This document shows, one piece after another, positions 40,309 through 49,004 of a DNA stretch of 64,000 nucleotides. The stretch lies in NCBI RefSeq assembly GCF_000264455.2, contig NC_017958.1:248001-312000 (forward strand), read 5' to 3'. A program made the translations under genes and the position numbers. Below the pieces are notes generated by a model. It was given only the letters and a program-made list of their open reading frames with translations. It did not search any database and had not been told where the DNA came from. How positions within the stretch are numbered: the first letter of the stretch is position 1; every line of letters starts with the position of its first letter. The DNA is from Tistrella mobilis KA081020-065. Lineage in GTDB: Bacteria; Pseudomonadota; Alphaproteobacteria; Tistrellales; Tistrellaceae.

Positions 40309-41105
40309 TGACCACATCCCCCCGCATGTCGTCGTCATCCCGCCGCAGCCGTGGCCTGAAGCGCCGCCTGAAGGCGCGCCGGCGCCTGGCCGCGCGGATC
40401 TTCACCCCCATCCTGCCCGGTGCCACCGTCCGCGCGCGGGCGATCGGCGCCATGGGCGCGCTGACGGCGGTTGCCGTCACCAGCCTGGTCGCCCATTGGA
40501 TCCTGGGGCCGGGCTGGCATCTGCCGGTGCTGGTCGCCCCGACCGGCGCCTCGGCGGTGCTGCTCTTCGTGCTGCCGTCCAGCCCGATGGCACAGCCCTG
40601 GCCGATCGTCGGCGGCACGGTGATCTCGGCCCTGGTCGGCATCGCCACCGCCCGACTGGTGCCAGATGCGACACTCGCCGCCGGGCTCGCGGTCGCTGCT
40701 GCGATCGGCATGATGTCGGTGCTGCGCTGCCTGCACCCGCCGGGCGGCGCGGTCGCCCTGTCGGCCGTGCTGGGCGGCCCCACGATCACCGAAACCGGTT
40801 TTGCCTATGCCTTCGTGCCGCTGGGGCTGAATGCGCTGATCCTGGTGGCGACCGGCTTCCTGTTCCATCGCCTGTCGGGCCAGTACTGGCCGCTTCGCGC
40901 CACGCAGCCGGCCAGCCAGCCGGTCGGCGCCCGGCGTTTCACCTCGGAAGACATAGCCGGTGCGGTCGAGGACATGGGCACCGCGGTCGACATCAGCCGC
41001 GAGGATCTGGAAACCCTGATCCGCCGCATCGAGGCCCGCGCCGCCAGTCGCCTCGCCCGCGAAAGCCGCACCCGCCGCCACCATCATCGCCACCGGCCGT
41101 CCTGA
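40308..41105 (+). CDS. HPP-family membrane protein
   Basis: The 265-residue protein has four to five membrane segments and the HPP signature in RCLHPPGGAVALSAVLGG. Other family wording includes LVAPTGASAVLLFVLPSSPMAQPW. Some plant and cyanobacterial HPP proteins carry nitrite across membranes, but the general function is unsettled. The N-terminus is strongly basic; the C-terminal tail is charged and rich in His/Arg (RRHHHRHRPS). No CBS domains follow, unlike longer HPP proteins. It is translationally coupled to the LysR gene. Confidence 0.85.
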   Translation: MTTSPRMSSSSRRSRGLKRRLKARRRLAARIFTPILPGATVRARAIGAMGALTAVAVTSLVAHWILGPGWHLPVLVAPTGASAVLLFVLPSSPMAQPWPIVGGTVISALVGIATARLVPDATLAAGLAVAAAIGMMSVLRCLHPPGGAVALSAVLGGPTITETGFAYAFVPLGLNALILVATGFLFHRLSGQYWPLRATQPASQPVGARRFTSEDIAGAVEDMGTAVDISREDLETLIRRIEARAASRLARESRTRRHHHRHRPS

Positions 41106-41166
41106 TATAAGAGGGGCGGCCCGACGCCCTGCGGTGCCTGCCGGGCAGGCGGCAAATCCTTGCAAT

Positions 41167-41220
41167 CACAGCCGATCACCAGTGGCGGCCGGCCGGGCGC
41201 CGCCCTTGGGATCGGCTGTG
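41167..41220. terminator. Long rod-like hairpin after the HPP gene
   Basis: CACAGCCGATC (41167-41177) pairs exactly with GATCGGCTGTG (41210-41220). A second stem GGCGGC/GCCGCC lies inside. There is no T-run, so it may be a structured leader or an insulator instead of a simple terminator. Confidence 0.5.
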
Positions 41221-41246
41221 CGGCTGCCCTCCCGCCAAATCTCTCC

Positions 41247-41266
41247 GTAGACTATTGTCTACTATT
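41247..41266 (+). promoter_or_regulatory. Operator palindrome TAGAC-N4-GTCTA, copy 1
   Basis: GTAGAC-TATT-GTCTACTATT lies 143 bases upstream of the PPDK-like gene. A near-identical 20-mer stands between the XRE-cupin regulator and the oxidoreductase operon (44133-44152). A TACAAT at 41270-41275 could be the -10, so the palindrome would cover the -35 region, as for a repressor. Confidence 0.7.
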
Positions 41267-41408
41267 ATGTACAATCATAAGGCGTGTGTTTATCTACCTA
41301 AAAGGGCTTTATGCAGGGGTTTAAGAACCGTGCGTGGAGACATGGCGCGAACCTCGGGCATGCACCTTGCTCTGTACAAAATCTGTCAACAGGCTGATCG
41401 AGGTCGTC

Positions 41409-43367
41409 ATGGCGACGCTGAGCAAATTTGATTTCAAGGAATTACTGACCGGAATAAGTACCCGTGCCCGGAGACCGGAGGACATCCTGTCCGGCATCCG
41501 CGCCGCCGATCTTGAAGGCGTCATCTTCCCGCGCTTTTCCGACGACGAGTACACGCCCTTCGCCTCGGGCGAGGCCATCCATGATGGCGATCATTCGGGC
41601 TATCTGGTGCTCCACCGGAGCACCGCACAGCAGATCTCCGACGGGGCCGGCGACAGTTCCGACGCGCCCGACTACATCTACTCGGTCGCCGAAGGGGACA
41701 TCGACGATTTCGCGGCGATCAAGGGCGCCGCGGGCTTTTTCACCAACCATCCGGGCAAGACCACATTCTCTCCGGTGCAATCCGTATCGGAGGGAAAGTC
41801 GACGATCATCGCCGCAAATATCGACTATCACGAAAGCGATGAGCCCGTTGACCTTCATTTCCAGACGAAGAGCGGCGGTTCCCGCATCGTCAGAACCAGA
41901 AAGCGCTGGATCTCGACGGTCGATATCGACGGTCGCGAAGCCCGGGTCTATGAAGGCGACATGGTGGCGATGTCGGGATCACGGGGCCTGGTCTTCGCGG
42001 GCGCACGTGTGGTCGCACCGTCCCGGATCGATACCCTCTACAACCTGCTGACCGACGCCTATCTGGCGGCCGAGACCGAATTCGGGCCGGCCTCTGCCTG
42101 GGAACGCCTCTCCGACACGGCGTTCTTTGCCGCCCATCGCGAAGAGATCCGGGAGATCGTCGCGTCGGATGAGTTCAGAGGCTTCCAGTCGCTCATCGGC
42201 TTCTGTCATGCCCAGTCGCCTTTGCGGGTCTATGTGAACGTTCACAAAACCGCCTGCGTGGTCCGGGCCCGGCTGCTCGCCTCGACGCTGACCTTCGACG
42301 GGACGGGCTTGTCGATCGATTGCAACGAGGCAGCACTGGGGGTCGGCCTGTTGCGTGACGAAAGGATGTGGATCGATCCGTCGGATATCGACATCCTGCG
42401 CATTCTGTTCCTGGGCGACGACTGCACGACCAAAGAGCATTACGATCGCATCGTCCGCCAGTACGAGCGCCGGCACGGGGACCGCTACTACTCGATCTTC
42501 TCCGCCCGGCCGGGCGCGATCTGCGTCGTCAGAACCCTTTGCATGCCGTTCAGCAAGTTCCTGCCCGACAATTTCGACATTGCGGATTTTGCGGCGCGGC
42601 ACGGTCTCGATCCTGCCAAGACGCAAAGCGCCTTTCGCCGGCTGAGCGGAGAGCGGGAGGTCTATCACGGATGCCGCGGCATCCGCCTGTTCTCGATCCG
42701 CCCGGATCTGGCGCGTCTGTGGCTGCGGACCGTGCTGGGTGCGCTGGCGCGCGCAAATGCCGACGGCGCAGCGGTGAAGGTCCGGTTCCTCCTCGCCACG
42801 CTCACGCTTCCCGACGAGGCATCCCGCTTCATCGTGACGCTCGAAGAGGTCGCGTCTTCGATCTTCGGAAGCGTGAAGGCCGCCCCGATCGAAGGTGCGA
42901 CGACCATGCTGGAGACCGGTGGCGCCTTCATCTGCCTGGAAAGCATCCTGAGGCAACGCGGCCACGAGCTGGGGATGGTCGGCGGCCTGATCGGGTCGAA
43001 CGACTTCACGACCGCCTGCCTCAACATGAATCGCAGTGATGCGCCGCGCCACCTGATCCCCGGCTATGTCGAACAGGGCTTTTTTGCATCCAGCCCGTTC
43101 ACCCATGTCCAGGTGTCGGTGGTGGGACGGGCGATGCATGAAGCGCTGCAGCGCTCCACCCGCCTTGCCCTGGAGCTGGACCAGCAGTTCATCTGGGGGC
43201 TTGCGGGCGAGTTGACCACCGACTGGCATTCCGTCCAGTGGCTGGCGCGGTTCCTCGCCCCGGCCGGCCTGACCTATCTGTCGACCAGCCCTGAAACCAT
43301 CATCGCAGCACTGCTCGCCTCTGCCGCAACCCGGTATCAGCGGCCGGAGGTCAGTCGCGCCGCCTGA
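41409..43367 (+). CDS. PPDK-like pseudoenzyme (swivel and PEP-binding domains only)
   Basis: The 652-residue protein aligns by eye with the C-terminal two thirds of pyruvate phosphate dikinase. Residues about 50-185 match the swivelling domain (GAAGFFTNHPGKTTFS against GILTARGGMTSHA; VDIDGREARVYEGD against the closing ITIDGSTGEVY). About 300-640 matches the PEP-binding barrel (VGLLRDERMW, YHGCRGIRL, GATTMLETGGAF, IGSNDFTT). Metal and PEP residues E502, N531-D532, R375 and R423 appear kept. The phospho-carrying histidine is Phe120 and the catalytic cysteine is Ala599 (GLAGELTTDWHSV against GICGEHGGDPSSV). The ATP-grasp domain is absent. It is therefore probably not a dikinase. It is the first gene after operator copy 1. 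Confidence 0.72.
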   Translation: MATLSKFDFKELLTGISTRARRPEDILSGIRAADLEGVIFPRFSDDEYTPFASGEAIHDGDHSGYLVLHRSTAQQISDGAGDSSDAPDYIYSVAEGDIDDFAAIKGAAGFFTNHPGKTTFSPVQSVSEGKSTIIAANIDYHESDEPVDLHFQTKSGGSRIVRTRKRWISTVDIDGREARVYEGDMVAMSGSRGLVFAGARVVAPSRIDTLYNLLTDAYLAAETEFGPASAWERLSDTAFFAAHREEIREIVASDEFRGFQSLIGFCHAQSPLRVYVNVHKTACVVRARLLASTLTFDGTGLSIDCNEAALGVGLLRDERMWIDPSDIDILRILFLGDDCTTKEHYDRIVRQYERRHGDRYYSIFSARPGAICVVRTLCMPFSKFLPDNFDIADFAARHGLDPAKTQSAFRRLSGEREVYHGCRGIRLFSIRPDLARLWLRTVLGALARANADGAAVKVRFLLATLTLPDEASRFIVTLEEVASSIFGSVKAAPIEGATTMLETGGAFICLESILRQRGHELGMVGGLIGSNDFTTACLNMNRSDAPRHLIPGYVEQGFFASSPFTHVQVSVVGRAMHEALQRSTRLALELDQQFIWGLAGELTTDWHSVQWLARFLAPAGLTYLSTSPETIIAALLASAATRYQRPEVSRAA

Positions 43368-43383
43368 ACGCAGCGCAGCGGCT

Positions 43384-43421
43384 CAGGTCCCGGTCAGGCG
43401 ATTTCAGCTGATCGGGACCTG
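43384..43421. terminator. Hairpin between convergent genes
   Basis: CAGGTCCCG (43384-43392) pairs with CGGGACCTG (43413-43421), with further pairing inside (TCAG/CTGA). It separates the PPDK-like gene from the XRE-cupin gene on the opposite strand. No T-run is present. Confidence 0.55.
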
Positions 43422-43458
43422 TTCCCGCGTCCGGTGCCGACGCGGCATCTTTGGCCGG

Positions 43459-44040
43459 TCAGGTGATCGACTTGACGTATTTCGTGCCATCGATCACGAG
43501 AAGCCAGGAAACCGCTTCCGTCGTGTCGTTGACCATTTCATGGGTGCAATCGGCATCGAAGAAAAGACTATCGCCTGTTTTCATAGTGATCTTCCGGTCG
43601 TTCAGGTGGACGCTCAATTGGCCCGCCAGAACGAAGATGTATTCGTGAATGCCTTTCTTATGCGGCGAAAAGGGGCCCGTGCGCCCGCCGGGCCCGAGTT
43701 CATTATGGACGACGTCAACCCCACGCCCTGGAAAAATGGGCGAAAGAGCACGGCGGACGAAGCCACGTGCGCTGTCGTGAAGGACAGGCTGCGCATCGGC
43801 GGGCAGATATATGATGCTGCTTACGTCGTCTTTGCTCAGCAGGTCTGAAATTCCGACTTCGAGGGCTTCGGCAAGCTTGCCGAGCGTCGTGGCCGAAACC
43901 CCGCCGTCACCACGCTCGATCTTCGAAATCATCGCCTTGCTGACCGAGGATGCCGCGGCGAGCGCCGACATCGACAGCCCGCGCAACTGACGGATTGCCC
44001 TGAGGTTTTTACCAATATCTTCAGCCGATTGCTGTGCCAT
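43459..44040 (-). CDS. XRE-cupin transcriptional regulator
   Basis: The 193-residue protein has an N-terminal XRE helix-turn-helix (IGKNLRAIRQLRGLSMSALAAASSVSKAMISKIERGDGG in pieces over residues 9-47) and a C-terminal cupin (about 120-185: KKGIHEYIFVLAGQLSVHLND, GDSLFFDADCTHEMVN). Such regulators sense small metabolites through the cupin. The ATG at 44040 is chosen; open frame upstream is unlike the family and would cover the operator. The gene is divergent from the oxidoreductase operon and convergent with the PPDK-like gene, and both those units carry the same palindrome. Confidence 0.88.
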   Translation of the reverse strand: MAQQSAEDIGKNLRAIRQLRGLSMSALAAASSVSKAMISKIERGDGGVSATTLGKLAEALEVGISDLLSKDDVSSIIYLPADAQPVLHDSARGFVRRALSPIFPGRGVDVVHNELGPGGRTGPFSPHKKGIHEYIFVLAGQLSVHLNDRKITMKTGDSLFFDADCTHEMVNDTTEAVSWLLVIDGTKYVKSIT

Positions 44041-44132
44041 CGCCTCTCCGCTGCGCCGCCTGCGCCTCTGCATGCCGGAACCGTGTCGCAACTCTACCAA
44101 AATTCCGCCGGCCCTCCCGACCTGACGAATCG

Positions 44133-44152
44133 GTAGACATATGTCTACTATT
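44133..44152 (+). promoter_or_regulatory. Operator palindrome TAGAC-N4-GTCTA, copy 2
   Basis: GTAGAC-ATAT-GTCTACTATT lies 38 bases upstream of the Tat-signal gene and 92 bases upstream of the divergent XRE-cupin gene. It differs from copy 1 in three central bases only. It should serve as the operator of the XRE-cupin protein for both directions. This assignment is inferred. Confidence 0.72.
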
Positions 44153-44190
44153 CTAATACGGTTCAACCATTGAGGGATTGGAGGTGGGCG

Positions 44191-44955
44191 ATGTTGCCAG
44201 ATGAACCGCAAGGCCTCAGCCGGAGATCATTGCTGACCGGCGCCGGCGCGCTTGGTGTGGGCGTGGGTGTGGTTGCAGCAGCGCCGGACGCCATCCTTGT
44301 CCGGCAGGCCGGCGCCGAAGAAGGCAGCCCCCCGGCAACGGCGCCGGGACAGGCTGCACAGCCCGACGCCGTCGCCGGATATCAGAGTCTCGGCATCGAA
44401 GAGGCCGCGATCGTGGAAGCGCTGGTCGCCCATATGTGGCCGGCCGACGATCTGTCGCCGGATGGTGTTGCCTTGGGCATCGCCGTCTTCATCGATCGCC
44501 AGCTGGCGGGCGCCTATGGCCAGGGTGATCGCCTGTATCTGAGCGGCCCGTTCAGGCAGGGCAAACCGGAACACGGCTACCAGCTTGCCTGCACCCCCGA
44601 AGCCTACCTGAAGGCCGGGTTGCGTCATCTTGCGGAGATATCCGACCGGCGCTACGCCGCGCCCCCGGATCGCCTGACGCCGGATCAACTGGAGGCGCTT
44701 CTCCACGACATATCCGAGACGCCGCCCGAGCCCGCCGCTTTCGATCTGAAGGCGTGGTTCAACGAGCTGTTCTACCCGCTCTTCGTTCGGGGCGCCTTCG
44801 CCGATCCGATCTATGGCGGAAACCGCGACAAGCAGGCCTGGCGGATGATCGGCTATCCTGGCCTGCCGGCCACCTACACCACCGACATGGTGACATGGCG
44901 CGGCCGCCGGCATCCGGCATCGGACACGCCCATGTCGATTCAGGATTTCTCCTGA
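44191..44955 (+). CDS. Gluconate 2-dehydrogenase subunit 3-like protein with Tat signal
   Basis: The 254-residue protein begins with a twin-arginine signal (LSRRSLLTGAGALGVGVGVV, residues 9-28) followed by a Thr/Ala/Pro linker. The mature part matches the small subunit of FAD gluconate dehydrogenases (EEAAIVEALVAHMWPADDLSPDGV, then YGGNRDKQAWRMIGYPG). This subunit escorts the folded flavoprotein through the Tat system and assists electron transfer. GGAGG lies six bases before the ATG. It opens an operon with the GMC flavoprotein and a c-type cytochrome. Confidence 0.88.
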   Translation: MLPDEPQGLSRRSLLTGAGALGVGVGVVAAAPDAILVRQAGAEEGSPPATAPGQAAQPDAVAGYQSLGIEEAAIVEALVAHMWPADDLSPDGVALGIAVFIDRQLAGAYGQGDRLYLSGPFRQGKPEHGYQLACTPEAYLKAGLRHLAEISDRRYAAPPDRLTPDQLEALLHDISETPPEPAAFDLKAWFNELFYPLFVRGAFADPIYGGNRDKQAWRMIGYPGLPATYTTDMVTWRGRRHPASDTPMSIQDFS

Positions 44956-45015
44956 GACCGGGAGCGCCGTTCAGGCGCCCGGGCCCACCCCCGAAATGGT
45001 TTCAGCGAGGCAGCA

Positions 45016-46779
45016 ATGGCGACGCGACTGCCTGAGAAAGAGATCGTGGTGATCGGCGGCGGCCTGACGGCGGGTCTGGTTGCCCGCAGGCTGGTGCCGG
45101 CCGGTCGAGAGGTGCTCGTCCTGGAACGCGGCCCGGACTGGTCGGGGTCGGCGGTCGGAGAGCTGCCGCATCAGCGGGACGAGTTGCGCTGGTCGACCTA
45201 TCGCGGCATGACCCGCCGCGAAAACGTCGAGACCTACACCCTGCGCCACAGCCCGGACGAGGAGGCGCTGCCGATGCGGCAGGTGCTGTCCTTCCTGCCC
45301 GGCTTCGGCGTGGGCGGGGCCGCGCAGCACTGGAACGGCCAGACCTGGCGCTTTTCCGAGTCCGATTATGTCCTGAGACAGCATCTGACGGAGCGCTATG
45401 GCGCAAAATCCATTCCGGATGGGATGACGATCCAGGATTGGGGGCTCACCTACCGCGATCTCCAGCCCTATTACGAGGAATTCGAAGCGCTTTTCGGCAT
45501 TGCCGGCAAGGCGGGCAATCTGAAGGGCGTCAGGCAGGCGGGCGGCAATCCCTTCGAACCCTGGCGCGCCACGGAATATCCGCTTCCCCCGCTGGAGATG
45601 TCGGAAGCCTCGCAGATCTTCAAGGACGCGACCGGGCAGCTGGGCTATGAGGCGTTTCCGCTGCCGGCTGCCAATGCCAGCCGCCCATACCGGAACCCGG
45701 ACGGGATGCAGCTGGGGCAATGCCAGTATTGCGGCCATTGCGAACGCTTCACCTGCGAAGCGAACGCGAAGGCCACGCCGGCCTCTCTGCTCTTCCCGCT
45801 CGTCCGGTCCCGCCCGAATTTTGAGCTGCGCGCCGGTGCGGAGGTCATTCGTCTCAACACGACCGCCGACGGAATGCGCCTTGAGAGCGTGAGCTATGTC
45901 GACGTGGCGACGGGACAGGAATTCATCCAGCCCGGCGCGCTCTTCGTTCTGTGCAGCTACACGCTGAGCAATGTCCGCCTGCTTCTTCTGTCGAAGATCG
46001 GCACGCCCTATGATCCGGCCACCCGCACCGGTACGGTCGGGAAGAATTATTGTTATCAGGTGACATCCGGCCTGAACATGTTCTTCCCGGACAGATACAT
46101 AAACCCCTTCATGGGGGCCGGGGCGCTGGGTTTCGTCATCGACGACTTCAACAACGACAATTTCGATCACACCGGCCTGGGGTTCCATGGCGGCGGATAC
46201 ATCTCCGCAACCCAGACGAACGGCCGCCCGATCGATACGAGACGCCTGCCGCCCGGCACGCCCCGCTGGGGATCGGCTTGGAAGAAGGCGAATGCCGACT
46301 GGTATCTGCGGTCCATGAGCATTTCGCTGCACGGCTCCAACTACGCCAATGCCCGGAATTACATGGATCTGGACCCGGATTACAAAGATCAATGGGGCCG
46401 GCCGCTTCTGCGGATCACCTTCGATTTCGACGAGAACGATGCGCGGATGTGCCGGTTCGCCAATGGCAGGATGGAAGAGATTGCCGCCGCAGCCGGTGCG
46501 AAGATCATCAGCAAGCCGAACGTCCGCAAGAGCCCCTACGATACCCGCCAGTATCAGTCGACGCACAACACCGGCGGCACGATCATGGGTGCAGACCCCA
46601 CCTCTTCCGTCGTCTCGCCTCATCTTCAGAGCTGGGATGTGGAGAACCTGTTCATCTCGGGGGCGAGCGTGTTCCCGCAGAATTCGGGCTACAACCCGAC
46701 CGGACCCGTGGGCGCGCTCGGCCTGAGACTGGCCGGGGATCTTCTGTCATATCTGTCTGATCCGAGGCGGCTCGGATGA
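45016..46779 (+). CDS. GMC oxidoreductase (gluconate 2-dehydrogenase large-subunit type)
   Basis: The FAD-containing catalytic subunit, 587 residues. The dinucleotide-binding start is VVIGGGLTAGLVARRLV; ASVFPQNSGYNPTGPVGALGLRLA is the C-terminal GMC motif. The active-site pair is probably H517 (STHNTGGT) and N560 (GYNPTG). A cysteine cluster CQYCGHCERFTC, about residues 236-247, resembles the Fe-S ligand region reported for fructose- and glucose-dehydrogenase large subunits. It has no own signal, as expected if it rides with the Tat subunit. The substrate (sugar acid, keto acid or other alcohol) cannot be named. Confidence 0.88.
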   Translation: MATRLPEKEIVVIGGGLTAGLVARRLVPAGREVLVLERGPDWSGSAVGELPHQRDELRWSTYRGMTRRENVETYTLRHSPDEEALPMRQVLSFLPGFGVGGAAQHWNGQTWRFSESDYVLRQHLTERYGAKSIPDGMTIQDWGLTYRDLQPYYEEFEALFGIAGKAGNLKGVRQAGGNPFEPWRATEYPLPPLEMSEASQIFKDATGQLGYEAFPLPAANASRPYRNPDGMQLGQCQYCGHCERFTCEANAKATPASLLFPLVRSRPNFELRAGAEVIRLNTTADGMRLESVSYVDVATGQEFIQPGALFVLCSYTLSNVRLLLLSKIGTPYDPATRTGTVGKNYCYQVTSGLNMFFPDRYINPFMGAGALGFVIDDFNNDNFDHTGLGFHGGGYISATQTNGRPIDTRRLPPGTPRWGSAWKKANADWYLRSMSISLHGSNYANARNYMDLDPDYKDQWGRPLLRITFDFDENDARMCRFANGRMEEIAAAAGAKIISKPNVRKSPYDTRQYQSTHNTGGTIMGADPTSSVVSPHLQSWDVENLFISGASVFPQNSGYNPTGPVGALGLRLAGDLLSYLSDPRRLG

Positions 46780-47147
46780 AGATGATCGGCAGGGTCGTCC
46801 TGGGTCTGGTGTCGGTTCTGGCCGCCACTGCCCCCACCAGGGCCGATCCGGAACGGGGGCAGACGCTCTTCGCCGCATGCGCCGCCTGTCATGAGACGGG
46901 CCCCGCCAGCAGCCGGCGGGCCCCGAGCCTGAAGGGCATCATCGGGCGACCCGCCGGAAGCCTGGCTGATTTCCGGTACAGCCGGGCAATGAGCCAGAGC
47001 GGAATTGTCTGGACCGACGAGACGATTCGCAAATTCATTCAGTCGCCTCAAGGCTTTATCCCGGGAAACAGGATGCCGTTCTCCGGAATACCATCCGAAG
47101 CCGACAGGGCGGATATCGTCGATTACCTGAAGAGTATTTCAGGCTAG
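46776..47147 (+). CDS. Periplasmic c-type cytochrome
   Basis: The 123-residue protein has a Sec signal peptide ending near TRADPE and one haem site CAACH (35-39). The sixth ligand is probably M100 in PGNRMPFSG. The fold is a class I monohaem cytochrome. It starts inside the stop of the GMC gene (ATGA overlap) and presumably takes electrons from the flavoprotein to the respiratory chain. Confidence 0.92.
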   Translation: MKMIGRVVLGLVSVLAATAPTRADPERGQTLFAACAACHETGPASSRRAPSLKGIIGRPAGSLADFRYSRAMSQSGIVWTDETIRKFIQSPQGFIPGNRMPFSGIPSEADRADIVDYLKSISG

Positions 47148-47208
47148 AGCAGGCCCCGCTCAGGTGGGATCTACAGGCATCGTTGTTGGTGGCACAGGAG
47201 ACTCCGGC

Positions 47209-48135
47209 ATGCGTATCCTCATCCTTGGAGCCGGCGGAATCGGCGGCTATTTCGGCGGCCGGCTGGCCTCGTCCGGGGTCGACGTTCAGTTCCTGGTCAG
47301 GCCGTCGCGCGCGGAGGTTCTGGCGCGGAACGGGCTGGTGATCAAAAGCCCTCTGGGCGACCTCCGGATGCCCGTCAAAACGATGACGGCGGCGACGGAG
47401 CCGGTCGATGCGGTGCTGCTGGCCTGCAAGGCCTATGACCTGACCGAGGCGATGGAGGCGGTGGCACCGGCCACCGGCCCCTCGACCCTGATCCTGCCGC
47501 TTCTGAACGGTATCCGCCAACTTGATCTGCTCGATGCCCGCTTCGGCCGGAAACACGTGCTGGGCGGGCTATGCCACATTGGTGCGATGGTGAACCCGGC
47601 CGGCGAGATCCTGCATCTCAACACGCTGCAGCGCTTCGTCTTCGGCCCCCGGATGCCAGACCAGACGGATGCGGCGGAGCGGCTGTTCACGGCGGTAAGG
47701 CCCGGCGGCTTCGAGCCGGTGCTGAGCCCCGCCATCACGCAGGAGATGTGGGAGAAGTTCACCTTCCTCGCCACCTATGCCGGCATGACGACCCTGATGC
47801 GTGCGCCGATCGGCGCCATCATGGCCGCGCAGGACGGCGAGGCGATCATGCGCGAGATGCTGGACGAGTGCCTGGCGACGGCAGCCGCCGGCGGTCACCG
47901 CCCGCGCGAAGAGGCCATGACGCAGATGATTTCGTCCCTGACCGAGCGCGGTTCGGCGGGCACGGCGTCGATGTTCCGCGACATGGCGCGCAACGGCCGG
48001 ACAGAACACGAGCACGTGATCGGCGACATGCTCGCACGCGCCAGGACAGCCGGCGTGCCGGCGCCGCTGCTCCGCCTCAGCCTTGCGAATATGCAGGCCT
48101 ACGAGGCGCAGCGTTCCGCCACGGCCGCCGGATGA
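47209..48135 (+). CDS. 2-dehydropantoate 2-reductase-like protein
   Basis: The 308-residue protein has the NADPH Rossmann start MRILILGAGGIGGYFGGRLA, ACKAYDL, LPLLNGIRQ and EMWEKFTFLATYAG, as in the ketopantoate reductase (PanE/ApbA) family. Many paralogues of this family act on other 2-keto acids. Here the place directly after a periplasmic dehydrogenase suggests a catabolic keto acid substrate, not pantothenate synthesis; this is inference. AGGAG precedes the ATG at 47209, and the stop shares ATGA with the exporter gene. Confidence 0.85.
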   Translation: MRILILGAGGIGGYFGGRLASSGVDVQFLVRPSRAEVLARNGLVIKSPLGDLRMPVKTMTAATEPVDAVLLACKAYDLTEAMEAVAPATGPSTLILPLLNGIRQLDLLDARFGRKHVLGGLCHIGAMVNPAGEILHLNTLQRFVFGPRMPDQTDAAERLFTAVRPGGFEPVLSPAITQEMWEKFTFLATYAGMTTLMRAPIGAIMAAQDGEAIMREMLDECLATAAAGGHRPREEAMTQMISSLTERGSAGTASMFRDMARNGRTEHEHVIGDMLARARTAGVPAPLLRLSLANMQAYEAQRSATAAG

Positions 48136-48998
48136 TGCCGGCACGTCCAACCGCCTGGCTCAACGGTCTGGTCGGCGTGGTGATCTTCAGCGGCTCCCTG
48201 CCCGCCACGCGCCTGGCGCTTCAGGGGTTCGATCCGCTGTTCCTGACCTATGCGCGGGCCACGATCGCCGCCATGGCGGGCGCCGTCGCACTTGTCCTGC
48301 TGAAACAGACGCGGCCGCAGAGGGAGGAAATCCCCGGTCTGGTCCTGGTCGCGGCCGGCGTGGTCATCGGCTTTCCGCTGCTGACCGCCCTGGCGCTCGA
48401 GCACATCACCGCGGCGCGCGGCCTGCTCTATATCGCCCTCTTGCCGGTGATGACGGCGCTTTTCGCGGTGATCCGTGCGGGCGAGAGGCCACGTCCGCCC
48501 TTCTGGCTGTTCTCGCTTGCCGCCAGCCTGCTGGTCATGGCCTTCGCCGCATCGACCGGGCGCGTCGCCGGCACGCTGCCGGGGGATCTCATGATGCTCG
48601 CGGCCATCGTCCTCTGCGGGCTCGGCTATGCGGAAGGCGGCCGCCTCTCGCGGCGGCTCGGCGGCTGGCAGGTCATCAGCTGGGCTCTTCTGATGACGCT
48701 GCCGGTGATGCTGCCTCTGGCACTCTACGCCTGGCCGGAAGATCCGACGACGGTCGCCCCTCCGGCGGTTCTGGCGCTGTTTTATGTCGGCCTGTTCAGC
48801 ATGCTGATCGGGTTCATCTTCTGGTATCGCGGCCTCGCCCAGGGCGGCATCGCCAGCGTCGGGCAGCTGCAATTCCTTCAGCCCTTTCTGGGCCTGGCTC
48901 TGGCCGCGGCAATCCTCGGCGAGCCGATCGGCTGGTCTCTTCTGGTCGTCATGATCCTGGTGATCAGCTGCGTCGCCGCCGCACGGCGTTTCGCCTGA
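48132..48998 (+). CDS. DMT-superfamily (EamA) transporter
   Basis: The 288-residue protein has ten membrane segments in two EamA repeats, with PATRLALQGFDPLFLTYARATIAA in the first and FWYRGLAQGGIASVGQLQFLQP in the second, both common in this family. It is translationally coupled to the ketopantoate-reductase-like gene. It probably moves a metabolite of the same pathway. The substrate is unknown. Confidence 0.85.
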   Translation: MMPARPTAWLNGLVGVVIFSGSLPATRLALQGFDPLFLTYARATIAAMAGAVALVLLKQTRPQREEIPGLVLVAAGVVIGFPLLTALALEHITAARGLLYIALLPVMTALFAVIRAGERPRPPFWLFSLAASLLVMAFAASTGRVAGTLPGDLMMLAAIVLCGLGYAEGGRLSRRLGGWQVISWALLMTLPVMLPLALYAWPEDPTTVAPPAVLALFYVGLFSMLIGFIFWYRGLAQGGIASVGQLQFLQPFLGLALAAAILGEPIGWSLLVVMILVISCVAAARRFA

Positions 48999-49004
48999 CC
49001 GGCC

